Assembly: GCF_900289145.1 (NCBI RefSeq)
Contig: NZ_OKQO01000002.1
Coordinates: 1 to 64,000 of the forward strand
Reading direction: 5' to 3'
Origin: Neobittarella massiliensis (ex Bilen et al. 2018)
Lineage (GTDB): Bacteria > Bacillota > Clostridia > Oscillospirales > Ruminococcaceae
Length of the DNA: 64,000 bases
The position numbers and the translations under genes were made by a program. Every line of letters starts with the position of its first letter. Position 1 is the stretch's first letter. Shown piece by piece: positions 6,484-16,107 of the stretch. Below the pieces are notes generated by a model. That model was given only the letters and a program-made list of their open reading frames with translations. It was not told the DNA's origin and did no database searches.

Positions 6484-9141
6484 ATGAAATGGACTGGTCT
6501 CAACGAGCTGCGGGAGATGTTCCTCTCGTTTTTTGAGGAGAAGGGGCACACCCGGCTGCCCAGCTACCCGCTGGTGCCCCAGGGCGACAACAGCCTGCTG
6601 CTCATCAACTCGGGCATGGCACCCATGAAAAAGTTCTTTTTGGGGCAGGAGACCCCGCCCAATGTGCGGGTGACCACCTGCCAGAAGTGTATCCGCACCC
6701 CAGATATCGAGCAGGTGGGTAAGACCGCCCGCCACGGCACCTATTTCGAGATGCTGGGCAACTTTTCGTTTGGCGACTACTTTAAACACGAGGCCACCAA
6801 GTGGGCCTGGGAGTTTATCACCGAGCGGCTCGAGATCCCCAAAGACCGGCTGTGGGTCACCATTTATCTGGATGATGACGAGGCTTTTGACATCTGGACC
6901 AAAGAGGTGGGCATCCCCCCCGAGCGCATCGTGCGCCTGGGCAAAGACGACAACTTCTGGGAGATCGGCGCCGGCCCCTGCGGCCCCTGCTCGGAGATCT
7001 ATTTTGACCGGGGCGAGAAATTTGGCTGCGGCAGCCCCGACTGTGGCCCCGGCTGTGAGTGTGACCGCTACATGGAGTTTTGGAACCTGGTGTTCTCGCA
7101 GTTTGTCAACGACGGTGAGGGCAACTATACCGAGATGGAGCACAAGAACATCGATACCGGTATGGGCCTGGAGCGGCTGGCCTGCATTATGCAGGGGGTA
7201 GACAACCTGTTTGAGGTAGATACCGTCCAGAACATCATGCAGCACATCAGCCGCATCGCCGGCATCGCCTATCATCAGGGCACCCCCGAGCAGGACGTGT
7301 CGCTGCGGGTAGTTACCGACCACATCCGCTCCACCGTATTTATGGTGGCCGACGGGGTGGTGCCGCAAAACGAGGGCCGCGGCTATGTGCTGCGCCGTCT
7401 GCTGCGCCGGGCAGCCCGCCACGGCCGGCTGCTGGGCATTAAAGAGGCGTTCCTCTACAAGGTGTGCGACACCGTGATCGATGAGAACCTCTCGGCTTAC
7501 CCCGAGCTGGAGGGCAAGCGCGGCTATATCAAAAAGGTCATTCAAAACGAGGAGGCCCGCTTTGAAAAGACCATCGATCAGGGTATGGAGATGCTATCGG
7601 AGCTGATCGACAAGATGGATGCCGCCGCCATCGAGGCCGGTAAGGCCATTTTGCCCGGCGACGACGCCTTTAAGCTCTACGACACCTATGGGTTCCCGGT
7701 GGATCTGGTGCGCGAGATCATCGCCGAGCGGCAGATCGCCCTGGACCAGGACCGCTTTGACGAGCTGATGGATCAGCAGCGCGCCCGCGCCCGTGCCGCC
7801 CGTGAAGATATGGGCGATGTGGCCTGGGTGGAGGACGTGACGGTTACGCTCGACCTGCCGGCCACCGAATTTGTGGGCTACGGCCGTGATGAGGCCACCG
7901 CCAAAGTGCTCTGCATCATCGAAAACGGTGAGATCGTCGACCAGGTAGGGCAGGGCCAGCAGGCCATCCTGATCCTGGATCAGACCCCGTTTTATGCCGA
8001 GAGCGGCGGCCAGGTGGCCGATCGCGGCGCCGTGAGCGGCGCGGGGCTCAGCGCACTGGTCACCGGTTGTCAGAAGAGTGCCACCGGCGGCTACTTCCTC
8101 CATCATATACAGGTGCAGGAAGGCGTCATCGCCACCGGCGACAGCTTGCACTGCGCCATCGACAACGACTACCGCCAGGCGGTCGCCCGCAATCACACCG
8201 CCGCCCACCTGCTGCAGGCGGCGCTGCGGCAGGTGTTGGGTGACCACGTGCACCAGGCCGGCCAGCTGGTCGACAGCCACCGTGTGCGTTTTGACTTCAG
8301 CCATTTTTCAGCCATGAGCGGCAAGGAGATCATGCAGGTAGAGGAGATCGTCAACCGCAAGATCATGGCCGCCATCCCCACCGACATCAGCGAGATGAGC
8401 CAGCAGGCCGCCCGCGACCTGGGTGCGATGGCCCTGTTTGGCGAGAAGTACGGCGATGTGGTGCGGGTGTGCCGGGTCGGCGATTTCTCGATGGAACTGT
8501 GCGGTGGCACCCATGTGCAGAACACCGGCTGTATCGGTCTGTTTAAGATCCTCTCGGAGTCGTCGGCAGCTGCCGGCATTCGCCGTATAGAGGCGGTCAC
8601 CGGCACCGGGGTCATCCGCTTTATCGGCGAGCAGACCCAGCAGATCCGCGATACGGCCCATACTCTAAAGCTGCAAAACACTGCCGAGCTCGTCCACAAA
8701 GCCGAGTCGGTGATGGCTGAGCTCAAAGAGGCCGGCCGCAAGATCGAAGAGCTGTCCTCCAAATTGGCCGCCATCGAGGCCGAGGGACTGTTTGACAAAG
8801 CCATCCAGGTGGGCCCGGTCAAGGTGATTACTGCCAGCTTTACCGGCACCGATGCCGGTGCGCTGCGCACCATGGGCGAAAAGGCCCGCGAAGGCAAAGA
8901 TGATCTGGTGGTGGTTCTGTCGACGGTAGTCGGCGAGAAGGGGACCATCTGCGTGGCCTGCGGCAAGAGCGCGGTGGCTGCTGGCCTGCATGCCGGCAAA
9001 CTCATCAAAGAGATCGCCAAGCTGGCCGGCGGCAGCGGCGGCGGCCGCCCCGACAGCGCTATGGCCGGCGTGAAAGAGATCTTTAAGATCGATGAGGCCA
9101 TGGCCGCCACCCCCGACCTCATCCGCGATATGCTGGCCTAA
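6484..9141 (+). CDS. alaS: Alanyl-tRNA synthetase
   Basis: An 885-residue class II synthetase that charges tRNA-Ala in the cytoplasm, full length for the bacterial family. It has the N-terminal catalytic core, the tRNA-recognition helices, the editing domain with zinc ligands H571 and H575 (HTAAH) and C673 with its following His (CGGTH), and a C-terminal DHHA1/C-Ala domain rich in glycine near the end. Control by the upstream alanine T-box confirms the identity. It is followed 59 bases later by a HIT protein gene. Confidence 0.98.
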   Translation: MKWTGLNELREMFLSFFEEKGHTRLPSYPLVPQGDNSLLLINSGMAPMKKFFLGQETPPNVRVTTCQKCIRTPDIEQVGKTARHGTYFEMLGNFSFGDYFKHEATKWAWEFITERLEIPKDRLWVTIYLDDDEAFDIWTKEVGIPPERIVRLGKDDNFWEIGAGPCGPCSEIYFDRGEKFGCGSPDCGPGCECDRYMEFWNLVFSQFVNDGEGNYTEMEHKNIDTGMGLERLACIMQGVDNLFEVDTVQNIMQHISRIAGIAYHQGTPEQDVSLRVVTDHIRSTVFMVADGVVPQNEGRGYVLRRLLRRAARHGRLLGIKEAFLYKVCDTVIDENLSAYPELEGKRGYIKKVIQNEEARFEKTIDQGMEMLSELIDKMDAAAIEAGKAILPGDDAFKLYDTYGFPVDLVREIIAERQIALDQDRFDELMDQQRARARAAREDMGDVAWVEDVTVTLDLPATEFVGYGRDEATAKVLCIIENGEIVDQVGQGQQAILILDQTPFYAESGGQVADRGAVSGAGLSALVTGCQKSATGGYFLHHIQVQEGVIATGDSLHCAIDNDYRQAVARNHTAAHLLQAALRQVLGDHVHQAGQLVDSHRVRFDFSHFSAMSGKEIMQVEEIVNRKIMAAIPTDISEMSQQAARDLGAMALFGEKYGDVVRVCRVGDFSMELCGGTHVQNTGCIGLFKILSESSAAAGIRRIEAVTGTGVIRFIGEQTQQIRDTAHTLKLQNTAELVHKAESVMAELKEAGRKIEELSSKLAAIEAEGLFDKAIQVGPVKVITASFTGTDAGALRTMGEKAREGKDDLVVVLSTVVGEKGTICVACGKSAVAAGLHAGKLIKEIAKLAGGSGGGRPDSAMAGVKEIFKIDEAMAATPDLIRDMLA

Positions 9142-9200
9142 ATGCCGGGCAGGTCGCCCGGCGGTGGGAAAGCCATCTTTTTAAGGAGGCAGTATTTACA

Positions 9201-9545
9201 ATGGATTGTTTATTCTGTAAAATAGCAGCGGGAGAGATACCCTCTAACAAGATCTATGAGGATGAGCAGGTGCTGGCCTTTTACGATATCGACCCGCAGG
9301 CCCCAGTCCATTTTCTGGTCATCCCCAAGGCGCACATCCCCTCCTGCGACGCGCTGGAAGAGAGTGAGGACCCGGTGGTATCGCACGTGTTCACCGTGAT
9401 CGCCCGGCTGGCCAAGCAGCTGGGGCTCACCGGCGGGTACCGCATCGTCAATAACTGCGGCGCCGACGGTGGGCAGACGGTACAGCACCTGCATTTTCAC
9501 GTGCTGGGTGGCAGAGAGATGGGTTGGCCACCTTTTGCGAGCTGA
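9201..9545 (+). CDS. HIT-family nucleotide-binding hydrolase (HinT-like)
   Basis: A 114-residue histidine-triad protein, the full length for the HinT branch. The triad appears as HLHFHVLGG near residues 97-105, and the N-terminal CxxC-like segment (CLFCKIAAGEIPS) is typical. Such enzymes hydrolyse purine nucleoside phosphoramidates and acyl-adenylates. Its position directly behind alaS fits removal of aminoacyl-AMP by-products, though that is inference. An AGGAGG site lies 11 bases before the ATG. Confidence 0.93.
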   Translation: MDCLFCKIAAGEIPSNKIYEDEQVLAFYDIDPQAPVHFLVIPKAHIPSCDALEESEDPVVSHVFTVIARLAKQLGLTGGYRIVNNCGADGGQTVQHLHFHVLGGREMGWPPFAS

Positions 9546-9786
9546 GCCCTTTAGCGTGCAGGTCTCGCAATAGAGGTAAAATATTTGCGTACAGCGCGGT
9601 ACTGGATATTTTCTACCCGTCTTGTGCGCATCAAATTGTGCATATGTGGTAGAGTAGTTATCAGTTCAGCACGCACAATGCACTGACTTTGTCGTGCGGC
9701 AGGGGTGGCGGCTACTGCTCCCCGGCCTCTACAATGTAATACAGCCGGGCCAAAGGGGCACGGCTTTGGAGAAAGGCGTTATAGAG

Positions 9787-10332
9787 ATGAATGAATTTCA
9801 CAGAATGCAGATCGCCGGGTTGACCCGTGACCTGCCCATCTGCAAGGTAAACGACCAGCTGTCCATCGCGGGTTTCGTGATGTTCTCGGATGTGGAGATC
9901 ACCGTTGCCTGTGCCGAAGAGCTGCTCAAAAAGGTGCCGGAGTTCGACTACATCGTCACCGCCGAGGCCAAAGGCATACCCCTGGCATACGAGATGTCGC
10001 GCCAGTCGGGCAAAAAGTATTTCCCCGCCCGCAAGATGACCAAACTGTACATGCGCGACCCCATCCACGTGCAGGTAAAATCGATCACCACTGCCAAGGT
10101 GCAGGACCTGTATCTGGATAAAAACGAGGCCGAGCAGCTGCGCGGCAAACGCATCCTCATCGTCGACGACGTGGTGAGCGGCGGCGACAGCCTGCGCGCG
10201 CTGGAAGTGCTGGTAAACGAGGCTGGCGGCAACATCGTGGGCAAGGCTTTCGTGTTGGCTGAGGGCGACGCTGCCGACCGCGACGATATCATCTTCTTAG
10301 AGAAGCTGCCGGTATTCCCCACCGAGGGATAA
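9787..10332 (+). CDS. Purine phosphoribosyltransferase (adenine PRT-like)
   Basis: A 181-residue type I phosphoribosyltransferase. The PRPP-binding loop ILIVDDVVSGGDSL is clear around residues 119-132. The N-terminal half resembles adenine/xanthine phosphoribosyltransferases that salvage a purine base with PRPP. I place it near the adenine phosphoribosyltransferase-like group, but the base specificity is not proven by sequence. The start at 9787 is preferred over upstream codons because the conserved region begins here and an AAAGG site lies about 10 bases upstream. The 240 bases before it hold no gene. Confidence 0.8.
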   Translation: MNEFHRMQIAGLTRDLPICKVNDQLSIAGFVMFSDVEITVACAEELLKKVPEFDYIVTAEAKGIPLAYEMSRQSGKKYFPARKMTKLYMRDPIHVQVKSITTAKVQDLYLDKNEAEQLRGKRILIVDDVVSGGDSLRALEVLVNEAGGNIVGKAFVLAEGDAADRDDIIFLEKLPVFPTEG

Positions 10333-10421
10333 GTACAGCCAGAGCACACTGGGCGCAGCCGGCTGCTGAGTGGACCTGTTTTGCGCCGGCTGTCTAGGTC
10401 CGGCTGAAAGGTGCGATTAAA

Positions 10422-11911
10422 ATGAGACGACCTCTGGGGATCATCGGGTTTTCCTACCTGTTTTCCCTGGGGGTCGCTCTTTTTTTGCCGCTGCCGGCTA
10501 AACTGCCGGCAGTGCTGGCGCTTTTGGGCTGTGCACTGCTGACAGTGGCCATCGGCGGTAAACAGCTGCGCCCACGGCGCTCATCTGCTTAACGGCAGCG
10601 GTGGGCGTGCTGGCAAACTACCGCGCCACCACTGATCGCATGCTGCCCCAGCAGGCGCTGGCCGGCAGCGCGGGCAGCTTTACGGTGCAGGTGACGGATC
10701 TGCCCCAGTACTCGGGCCAGACGACCGGTTTCACCGGCCGGGTCATCGGCTGCGACCTGCCCCAGGCGCCCGATGAATTTTTGATTTACTTTACCGTGCT
10801 GGGGTCAGCTGATGTACAGCAGGGGCAGTATATAGCGGTCTCAACCCAACTGCAGCGAGCCGACGAGGACCAGATATTCGACTCCTTTTTAGGGCGGGGC
10901 ATATTTTTGCGGGCTTTTGTGCCCAGTGCCGACCAGCTGGTATACCCACCGGTGCCAGATAGTGACAGCGGTATGGCGACATTTTGGGCCGATGCCCGGC
11001 GCCAGCTGGCAGATGGGGTGTATAGGCAGCTGCCCGCACAGGCCGGAGGGGCTGTTTGTGCTATGTCGCTGGGGGATAAACGGTATCTCTCGGCGGATAC
11101 CAAAGAGGCCTACGCCGCTGCCGGCATCTCGCACCTGCTGGCACTTTCCGGGCTGCACGTGGCGGTAGTGGCGGGGTTACTGACGGCGCTGCTACAGCTA
11201 TTGGGGCTGGGCTACCGGGTAAATACGCTGCTGTGTGCAGCTGTCTGTTTGGCTTATGGGGCGCTGGTGGGCTTTTCCCCCTCGGTGGTGCGGGCACTGT
11301 GTATGTTTTTTTACGCCCGCTCGGCACTGCTGTTTTACAAGAGTGTAGACCCCTATACGCTGCTGGGGGTGGCGGCGCTGGTGCTGACGGCAGGCGACCC
11401 GCTGGCGGTGGCCGATGTGCGCTTGCTGCTGTCGTTGGGGGCCACTGCCGGGCTGGTGTTGCTGCTGCCCAGGTTACAGCGCCGCAGGTCCCGGGGCCCA
11501 GTGGCCGCCAGCCTCTGCCAAACGCTGGCGGCTACGCTGTGCACGCTGCCGGTGGCAGCGGTCAGTGTGGGGAAAGTATCGCTGTTGGGACTCCTTTCCA
11601 ATCTTGTGTGTATTCCACTATGCGGCATCGTCGTATCGCTGGGGCTGATAGGGGCGCTGCTCACCGCACTGCCGGGGGTGGGTAGTGTGGGCTTTTTGCC
11701 GCTCGTAATCTCGGGCTTGGCTGCCCGGGGCATCGAGCTGGTGGCCGGGCAGATGTACCGCTTTGTACAGCGCTTTCCCTGGTTGCTGGTAGACGCCGGC
11801 ACGCCCACAGCGCTGACGGTGATAGGGGTGGCCCTTATTTTGCTGGCGCTGATGCTGTGGTTGCCCCGCCGCCACCGGTTTGACAGTGACCGCGGTACTG
11901 GGGTAAAATAA
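10422..11911 (+). pseudogene. comEC: ComEC/Rec2-like DNA-uptake channel gene with an apparent frameshift
   Basis: Two frames form one ComEC-like protein. The first (10422-10592) starts behind an AAAGGTG site and encodes a hydrophobic N-terminus ending in an early TAA. The second, open to 11911, encodes an OB-fold-like soluble region and then the membrane competence domain, including the LLALSGLHVAVV signature. A one-base shift near the C run at 10571-10573 fuses them without a stop into about 496 residues, and the frame just upstream of 10601 continues as a hydrophobic helix. The GTG at 10601 has no ribosome site, so it is unlikely to be a natural start. The protein also ends without the metallo-beta-lactamase domain of full-length ComEC. 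holA follows, as in many Firmicutes. The frameshift could be a sequencing error. Confidence 0.7.
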
Positions 11912-11983
11912 AAAACAGTGCAAAAAAATATAGACGGGCATTTTTTGGCCCGACAGTGACAGAGCAGAGAGGGGAGACCCGCG

Positions 11984-13015
11984 GTGAAATACACACCGTC
12001 CACCTTTAAAAAGGCGCTGGCGGCAAAAGAGCTGTACGGCTTTTGCTATCTGCACGGGCAGCAGCGCTACCTGATAGACGCCTACGCGGCGGCGATCATA
12101 CACGCGCTGGGCGCCGGGGAAGATGATGTGGCGGTCATCGACGGCGACCAGCTGGATATGGAGCAGCTGGGCGATATGGCGGTGACGGTATCGTTTGCGC
12201 CGGTACAGGTGACGGTGATCAACGGTCTGTCGCCCGAGGCGACCAGCGAGGCCGACATCACTCGACTGGGCGAGATCGCCGATTATCTGTCGCCGCAGAC
12301 GACCCTTATCATCAAAGAAAACTTTTTGCCCGAGGGGCCGCGCAACAAGCGGGCCAAGGCGCAGAAGTTGCGCAAGTTGGCCCAGGAAAAAGGCGTGCTG
12401 GTAGATGTGGGACAAAAAGATACCCGGCAAAACCTGACAGTGGCCCAGGCTCTGGCCAAAAAAGAAGGGGTGCAGATCGGGCAGACAGACCTGCGCTATC
12501 TGTTGGAGCGCTGCGGCGGCGATCTGCTCAAAACTCAAAATGAGTTGTGCAAACTGGGCAGCTACCGGCTGGGCGAGCCGGTCACCCGCCGGGATATCGA
12601 CGCCTTTACCCCCCGCACGGTAGAGCTCACCTCGTTCGAGATGGCCCGCGCGCTGTTGCGGGGCGATGTGCCGCAGGCCATGCGGCTGCTGGAGGACCTG
12701 TTCTCGCTGCGGGAGGAGCCGGTCTCGATCATCGCCGCGCTCAGCACCAATTTTTGCGATATTTTCAAGGTAAAGGTGGCCGGGGCCGCCTATATGAGCG
12801 CCAGTCAGATCGAAAAGACCTTTGGCTACCGGCCGGGTGATTTTCGCATCAAGCAGGCGGGCCAGAATGGCCGCGGCGTGAGCCAACAGCAGATCGATGC
12901 CATCATCGAGGCGCTGCTGCAGTGCGACTTGGCGCTGAAATCCACCGCCGCCGACCCGAAGATACTGCTGCAAAAGCTGCTGGTAGAGATCAGTCTGCTC
13001 ATGCGCCGACACTGA
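11984..13015 (+). CDS. holA: DNA polymerase III delta subunit
   Basis: A 343-residue clamp-loader subunit that opens the beta sliding clamp during replication. It has the family layout: an N-terminal AAA-like domain starting with a FYLHGQQRYLID-type segment, a helical lid, and a C-terminal collar domain. The AAA domain lacks a usable Walker A motif, as expected for delta. The position directly after comEC is the standard Firmicutes order; rpsT, which often follows, is absent. The GTG start has a GGGGAG site 10-15 bases upstream. Confidence 0.92.
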   Translation: MKYTPSTFKKALAAKELYGFCYLHGQQRYLIDAYAAAIIHALGAGEDDVAVIDGDQLDMEQLGDMAVTVSFAPVQVTVINGLSPEATSEADITRLGEIADYLSPQTTLIIKENFLPEGPRNKRAKAQKLRKLAQEKGVLVDVGQKDTRQNLTVAQALAKKEGVQIGQTDLRYLLERCGGDLLKTQNELCKLGSYRLGEPVTRRDIDAFTPRTVELTSFEMARALLRGDVPQAMRLLEDLFSLREEPVSIIAALSTNFCDIFKVKVAGAAYMSASQIEKTFGYRPGDFRIKQAGQNGRGVSQQQIDAIIEALLQCDLALKSTAADPKILLQKLLVEISLLMRRH

Positions 13016-13039
13016 GCGCAGCAGGTAAGGAGAGACTAT

Positions 13040-13648
13040 ATGGTTGCGTGTAGCCGTATCATTATTGTAGAGGGCCGGTACGACAAGACAAAGCTCTCTA
13101 GTCTGGTACAGGCCCAGATCATCCCCTGCCATGGATTTGGCATCTATAAAGACGTCCAGCGGCGGGACTTTATCAAAAAAATGGCGGCCCAGTACGGGGC
13201 GGTCATCCTCACCGACAGCGACGTGGCCGGCTTTCAGCTGCGCAGTTACCTCAAAAATCTGCTGCAGGGCCTGGATGTGCTGGACTGCTTTATCCCCGAT
13301 ATCTACGGCAAGGAGCGGCGCAAGGCTCGCCCGGGCAAAGAGGGGAAGCTGGGGGTGGAAGGCGTGCCGGCCCCGATCCTTATACAGGCGCTGCGCGACT
13401 GCGGTGCGCTGCTTCCGGCCGATGTTCGTGCGCCGACGCCACAGGGGCCGCCGGTCACCCGGCTGACACTGTATAACCTGGGCCTATACGGCAGTGCCGA
13501 CAGCGCTGCCCTGCGCCAAAAGCTGCAAAAGAAACTCGATCTGCCCGAAAACCTATCGCCCAAGGCACTGACTCAGGTGCTGGCCCGGCAGTTTGACAGC
13601 CGGCAGCTGGAGGAACTGGTAGGAGACCTTGTGCGTGCCGCTCTCTAA
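13040..13648 (+). CDS. Toprim-domain protein (DUF4093, RNase M5-like)
   Basis: A 202-residue protein with an N-terminal toprim fold: the catalytic Glu in VEGRYDK (residues 10-16) and the metal-binding DxD in LTDSDVAG (about 57-64). The C-terminal half matches the DUF4093 extension found with RNase M5-type proteins in Clostridia. RNase M5 matures 5S rRNA, but this protein lies apart from ksgA/rsmA, its usual partner, so the exact function is uncertain. It lies 24 bases behind holA, probably in one transcript, and is followed by a stem-loop. Confidence 0.8.
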   Translation: MVACSRIIIVEGRYDKTKLSSLVQAQIIPCHGFGIYKDVQRRDFIKKMAAQYGAVILTDSDVAGFQLRSYLKNLLQGLDVLDCFIPDIYGKERRKARPGKEGKLGVEGVPAPILIQALRDCGALLPADVRAPTPQGPPVTRLTLYNLGLYGSADSAALRQKLQKKLDLPENLSPKALTQVLARQFDSRQLEELVGDLVRAAL

Positions 13649-13674
13649 ATAGAGCTCTATACCTGGATTTTTAA

Positions 13675-13728
13675 AGCCCCCTGTAGCAGCTGTCTCAGAC
13701 CGCTACAGACCCGCTACAGGGGGCTATT
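13675..13728 (+). terminator. Stem-loop after the toprim gene
   Basis: A perfect 13-base stem (13675-13687 with 13713-13725) encloses a smaller internal hairpin. The T tract after it is short (ATTTG), so termination may be partial. Confidence 0.55.
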
Positions 13729-13745
13729 TGAATGGCTTGGCCATA

Positions 13746-13774
13746 TTGCACTTTGCCGCTATTTCAGGTATACT
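13746..13774 (+). promoter_or_regulatory. Promoter for the ADP-ribosylglycohydrolase operon
   Basis: -35 TTGCAC (13746-13751), 17-base spacer, -10 TATACT (13769-13774). The start near 13781 rules out the ATG codons at 13728 and 13785 as translation starts and supports the GTG at 13821. Confidence 0.7.
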
Positions 13775-13820
13775 TCTCGTGAAGATGTATCCTTTTATTG
13801 TCTACGAGGAGGAATGTATT

Positions 13821-14864
13821 GTGAAAAGTTACAGTGTATATGACAGAATTTTGGGTTCTTTGACAGTGGCTGGTATGGGCGACGGCATGGGTGGCGCCAC
13901 CGAGGCCATGAGCACCGACGAGATCAAGAAAAAATTTGGTGGGCTGGTCACCAAGTTTGAAGATCCTTTTGACAACAAGATCGCCTATGGCAACTTTGTG
14001 GCCGAGGTGACCGACGACGCCTCCCAGATGTACGAGATGGCCAAGATGATGGTCAAGGAAAAAGGCGATCTCACCGTGCAGGGGGCAGCCGACGCGCTGG
14101 TTATCTGGAGCGAGAGCTACCCCAAGTATTTCCCCCGCAACGCCGGGCCGACCACTTCACACGTCATTAAAGAGCTCAAAGAGGGGGCCGACCCCGAAGA
14201 AGTGGGCAAGGTGGGGCTTTTGTATGGCCGCGGCACCTCAAACGGTGCGGCTATGCGCGTGGCGGCTGCCGGTCTGGTACACCCCGGTGACCTGGAAGGA
14301 GCCGTGCAGACAGCTGTGATCATGACCAAACCCTCCCACGGCACCCAGCACGCCTACTCGGGCGCCTGCGCGATCGCCTGTGCAATCGCCGAGGCCATGA
14401 CCGAGCAGGCCAACGTGTTTACCATCATCAAAGCGGCGCTGTACGGCGCGAAACGGGGCGAGGAGATCGGCCTGAAAGAGGCCCGCATCGCCACCGGTGT
14501 GCGCCTGTACGACAAACTGTTGGAGGGCATCACCATCGGTCTCGATGCCACCGACATGGAAGACTGCATCGCCAAGCTGGAGGCCCGCATCGGCAACGGC
14601 GGTGAGATCCAGCCCTCGGTCGCCTGTGCGATGGGTCTGTTCGTGTTCGCCTGCGGCGACCCGCACCAGACGATCCTGGGCGGCGCCAACATCGGCGGCG
14701 ATACCGATACGATCGCCTGCATCGCCGGCATGGTGGCCGGTGCTTACAGCGGCTACGAGGCTCTGCGCAAAGACTGGGTAGAGCTGTTTGAGCAGGCCAA
14801 CCCCGCGCTGGACTTTAAGGCGGTCTCTAAAGACCTGGCTGCCATCGCCGAGTCGCGGATGTAG
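13821..14864 (+). CDS. ADP-ribosylglycohydrolase-family protein
   Basis: A 347-residue DraG/ARH-fold hydrolase. Both Mg-binding signatures are present: GDGMGG near the N-terminus and IGGDTDTIA near residue 290. Family members remove ADP-ribose from proteins or nucleic acids, or cleave related N-glycosidic bonds in nucleosides. The gene has its own promoter and an excellent AGGAGG site before the GTG, and is followed 12 bases later by a PfkB kinase gene. This pairing suggests that the released ribosyl or nucleoside product is phosphorylated by the kinase, an inference from co-location only. Confidence 0.85.
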   Translation: MKSYSVYDRILGSLTVAGMGDGMGGATEAMSTDEIKKKFGGLVTKFEDPFDNKIAYGNFVAEVTDDASQMYEMAKMMVKEKGDLTVQGAADALVIWSESYPKYFPRNAGPTTSHVIKELKEGADPEEVGKVGLLYGRGTSNGAAMRVAAAGLVHPGDLEGAVQTAVIMTKPSHGTQHAYSGACAIACAIAEAMTEQANVFTIIKAALYGAKRGEEIGLKEARIATGVRLYDKLLEGITIGLDATDMEDCIAKLEARIGNGGEIQPSVACAMGLFVFACGDPHQTILGGANIGGDTDTIACIAGMVAGAYSGYEALRKDWVELFEQANPALDFKAVSKDLAAIAESRM

Positions 14865-14876
14865 CGGGGCACCGGT

Positions 14877-15872
14877 ATGGCAAAACAGCACGACGTGCTC
14901 TTTTATACCTTTCCCTGTGTGGACCTCATCGTGCCCATGCAGGCCAGATTTCCGGTAGAAAAGAGTACCACCACTAAAATACTCACCATTGGCAACGAGC
15001 CGGGCGGCCCCGGCAACACGCTGATCGCCTCGGGGCGTATCGGGCTGGATATCGTGCCCATCGGCGCGATCGGGGACGACTACTACGGCCAGTTTTTGCA
15101 GAGCGCCTATCGCAGCGAAGGGATAGACCTGTCGCTGCTGGAGGTGGTACCGGGCATGGAGACGCCCAAGGCGCTGGTGCTTATCGACCAGGATGGCCAG
15201 CACAGCTTTATCAGTATGCTCGAGGGGACGCCGGTCGACTCGGCGGTATTTGAGGCCCCGATGCAGAGCGCCAAAGCCATTTATCTCTCGGGCTACATGT
15301 TGGCTGAGCCCTGTTTTTTAAAGAGCACGCTAGACTTTTATCAGCAGGCCAGGGACCGGGGGCTAGAGATCTTTTTTGACCCCGGCCCGGTCATTGCCAA
15401 GGTGGACCCGGCGATCATGGACCAGGTCCTGGCGGGCGTTACCGTGTACGTGGGCAACGACACCGAGACCGGCGATATCACCGGCATAAAAGACGATGTG
15501 GAGGCGGCTACTGCCGCACTGTGCGCGCGCTGCCCCGGCCTTATCGTCAACAAGGCCGGTGGCCGCGGCTGTTATATCCAGCGCGCCGGTGAGGAGGGCC
15601 GCTGGTACCCCGGATTTAATGTGCCGCTGGTCGACACCACCGCCGCCGGCGACTCGTTTATCGCCGGGCTGATGTACGGACACCTGTACGGCTTGGGTGA
15701 GCGGGCTACCGCCACGCTGGCCAACGCCATGGGCGCGGCCAAGGTGCGCAAGCACGGTTCCGGTACCCAGGTGCCCACCTTTGACGAGATCGTGTCTGTG
15801 CTGCAGCAGGGGGGCTATAGCCTGCCCGACAGCGTACATACACAGCGCAGTTTCGCCACATTTACTCTGTAG
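14877..15872 (+). CDS. PfkB-family carbohydrate/nucleoside kinase
   Basis: A 331-residue ribokinase-fold kinase. The glycine-rich substrate lid segment (PGGPGNT) lies near residues 43-49 and the anion-hole/catalytic motif AAGDS has Asp at 259. The substrate cannot be named from sequence. It is the second gene of the ADP-ribosylglycohydrolase operon and shares its terminator, so a ribose-containing product of the first enzyme is the natural candidate. Confidence 0.85.
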   Translation: MAKQHDVLFYTFPCVDLIVPMQARFPVEKSTTTKILTIGNEPGGPGNTLIASGRIGLDIVPIGAIGDDYYGQFLQSAYRSEGIDLSLLEVVPGMETPKALVLIDQDGQHSFISMLEGTPVDSAVFEAPMQSAKAIYLSGYMLAEPCFLKSTLDFYQQARDRGLEIFFDPGPVIAKVDPAIMDQVLAGVTVYVGNDTETGDITGIKDDVEAATAALCARCPGLIVNKAGGRGCYIQRAGEEGRWYPGFNVPLVDTTAAGDSFIAGLMYGHLYGLGERATATLANAMGAAKVRKHGSGTQVPTFDEIVSVLQQGGYSLPDSVHTQRSFATFTL

Positions 15873-15883
15873 CCAGTAAATAT

Positions 15884-15917
15884 AACTGGGTCCCGGCACT
15901 GCCGGGGCCCAGTTTTT
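15884..15917 (+). terminator. Intrinsic terminator of the glycohydrolase-kinase operon
   Basis: A 13-base stem (15884-15896 with 15902-15914, one G-U pair), 5-base loop, then a T run. Confidence 0.9.
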
Positions 15918-16107
15918 GGTGTGCGGCTATGTGGTCCGATAACATACAGTACCGTACACCGCCGATAAAGAGGGGGGCGCGGTGCAAACGGCGGCGAGCG
16001 CGCACACCGCCTACAGGCCTTTTCTTTGCCGGCAGTTTGTGCCATAATGATGCTGGTGGGGCCGCCGCCCGGCAGCCCGACAAAATGCAGATAAAGAGGG
16101 GAGTACC

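Noticed and set aside
5983-7545. A 520-codon minus-strand reading frame
   Set aside because: It lies opposite alaS, the T-box and the epimerase gene, has no family features and arises from the GC-rich third codon positions of the real genes.
11618-13132. A 504-codon minus-strand reading frame
   Set aside because: Opposite comEC and holA; composition (many Gln, Arg, His) is that of an antisense shadow.
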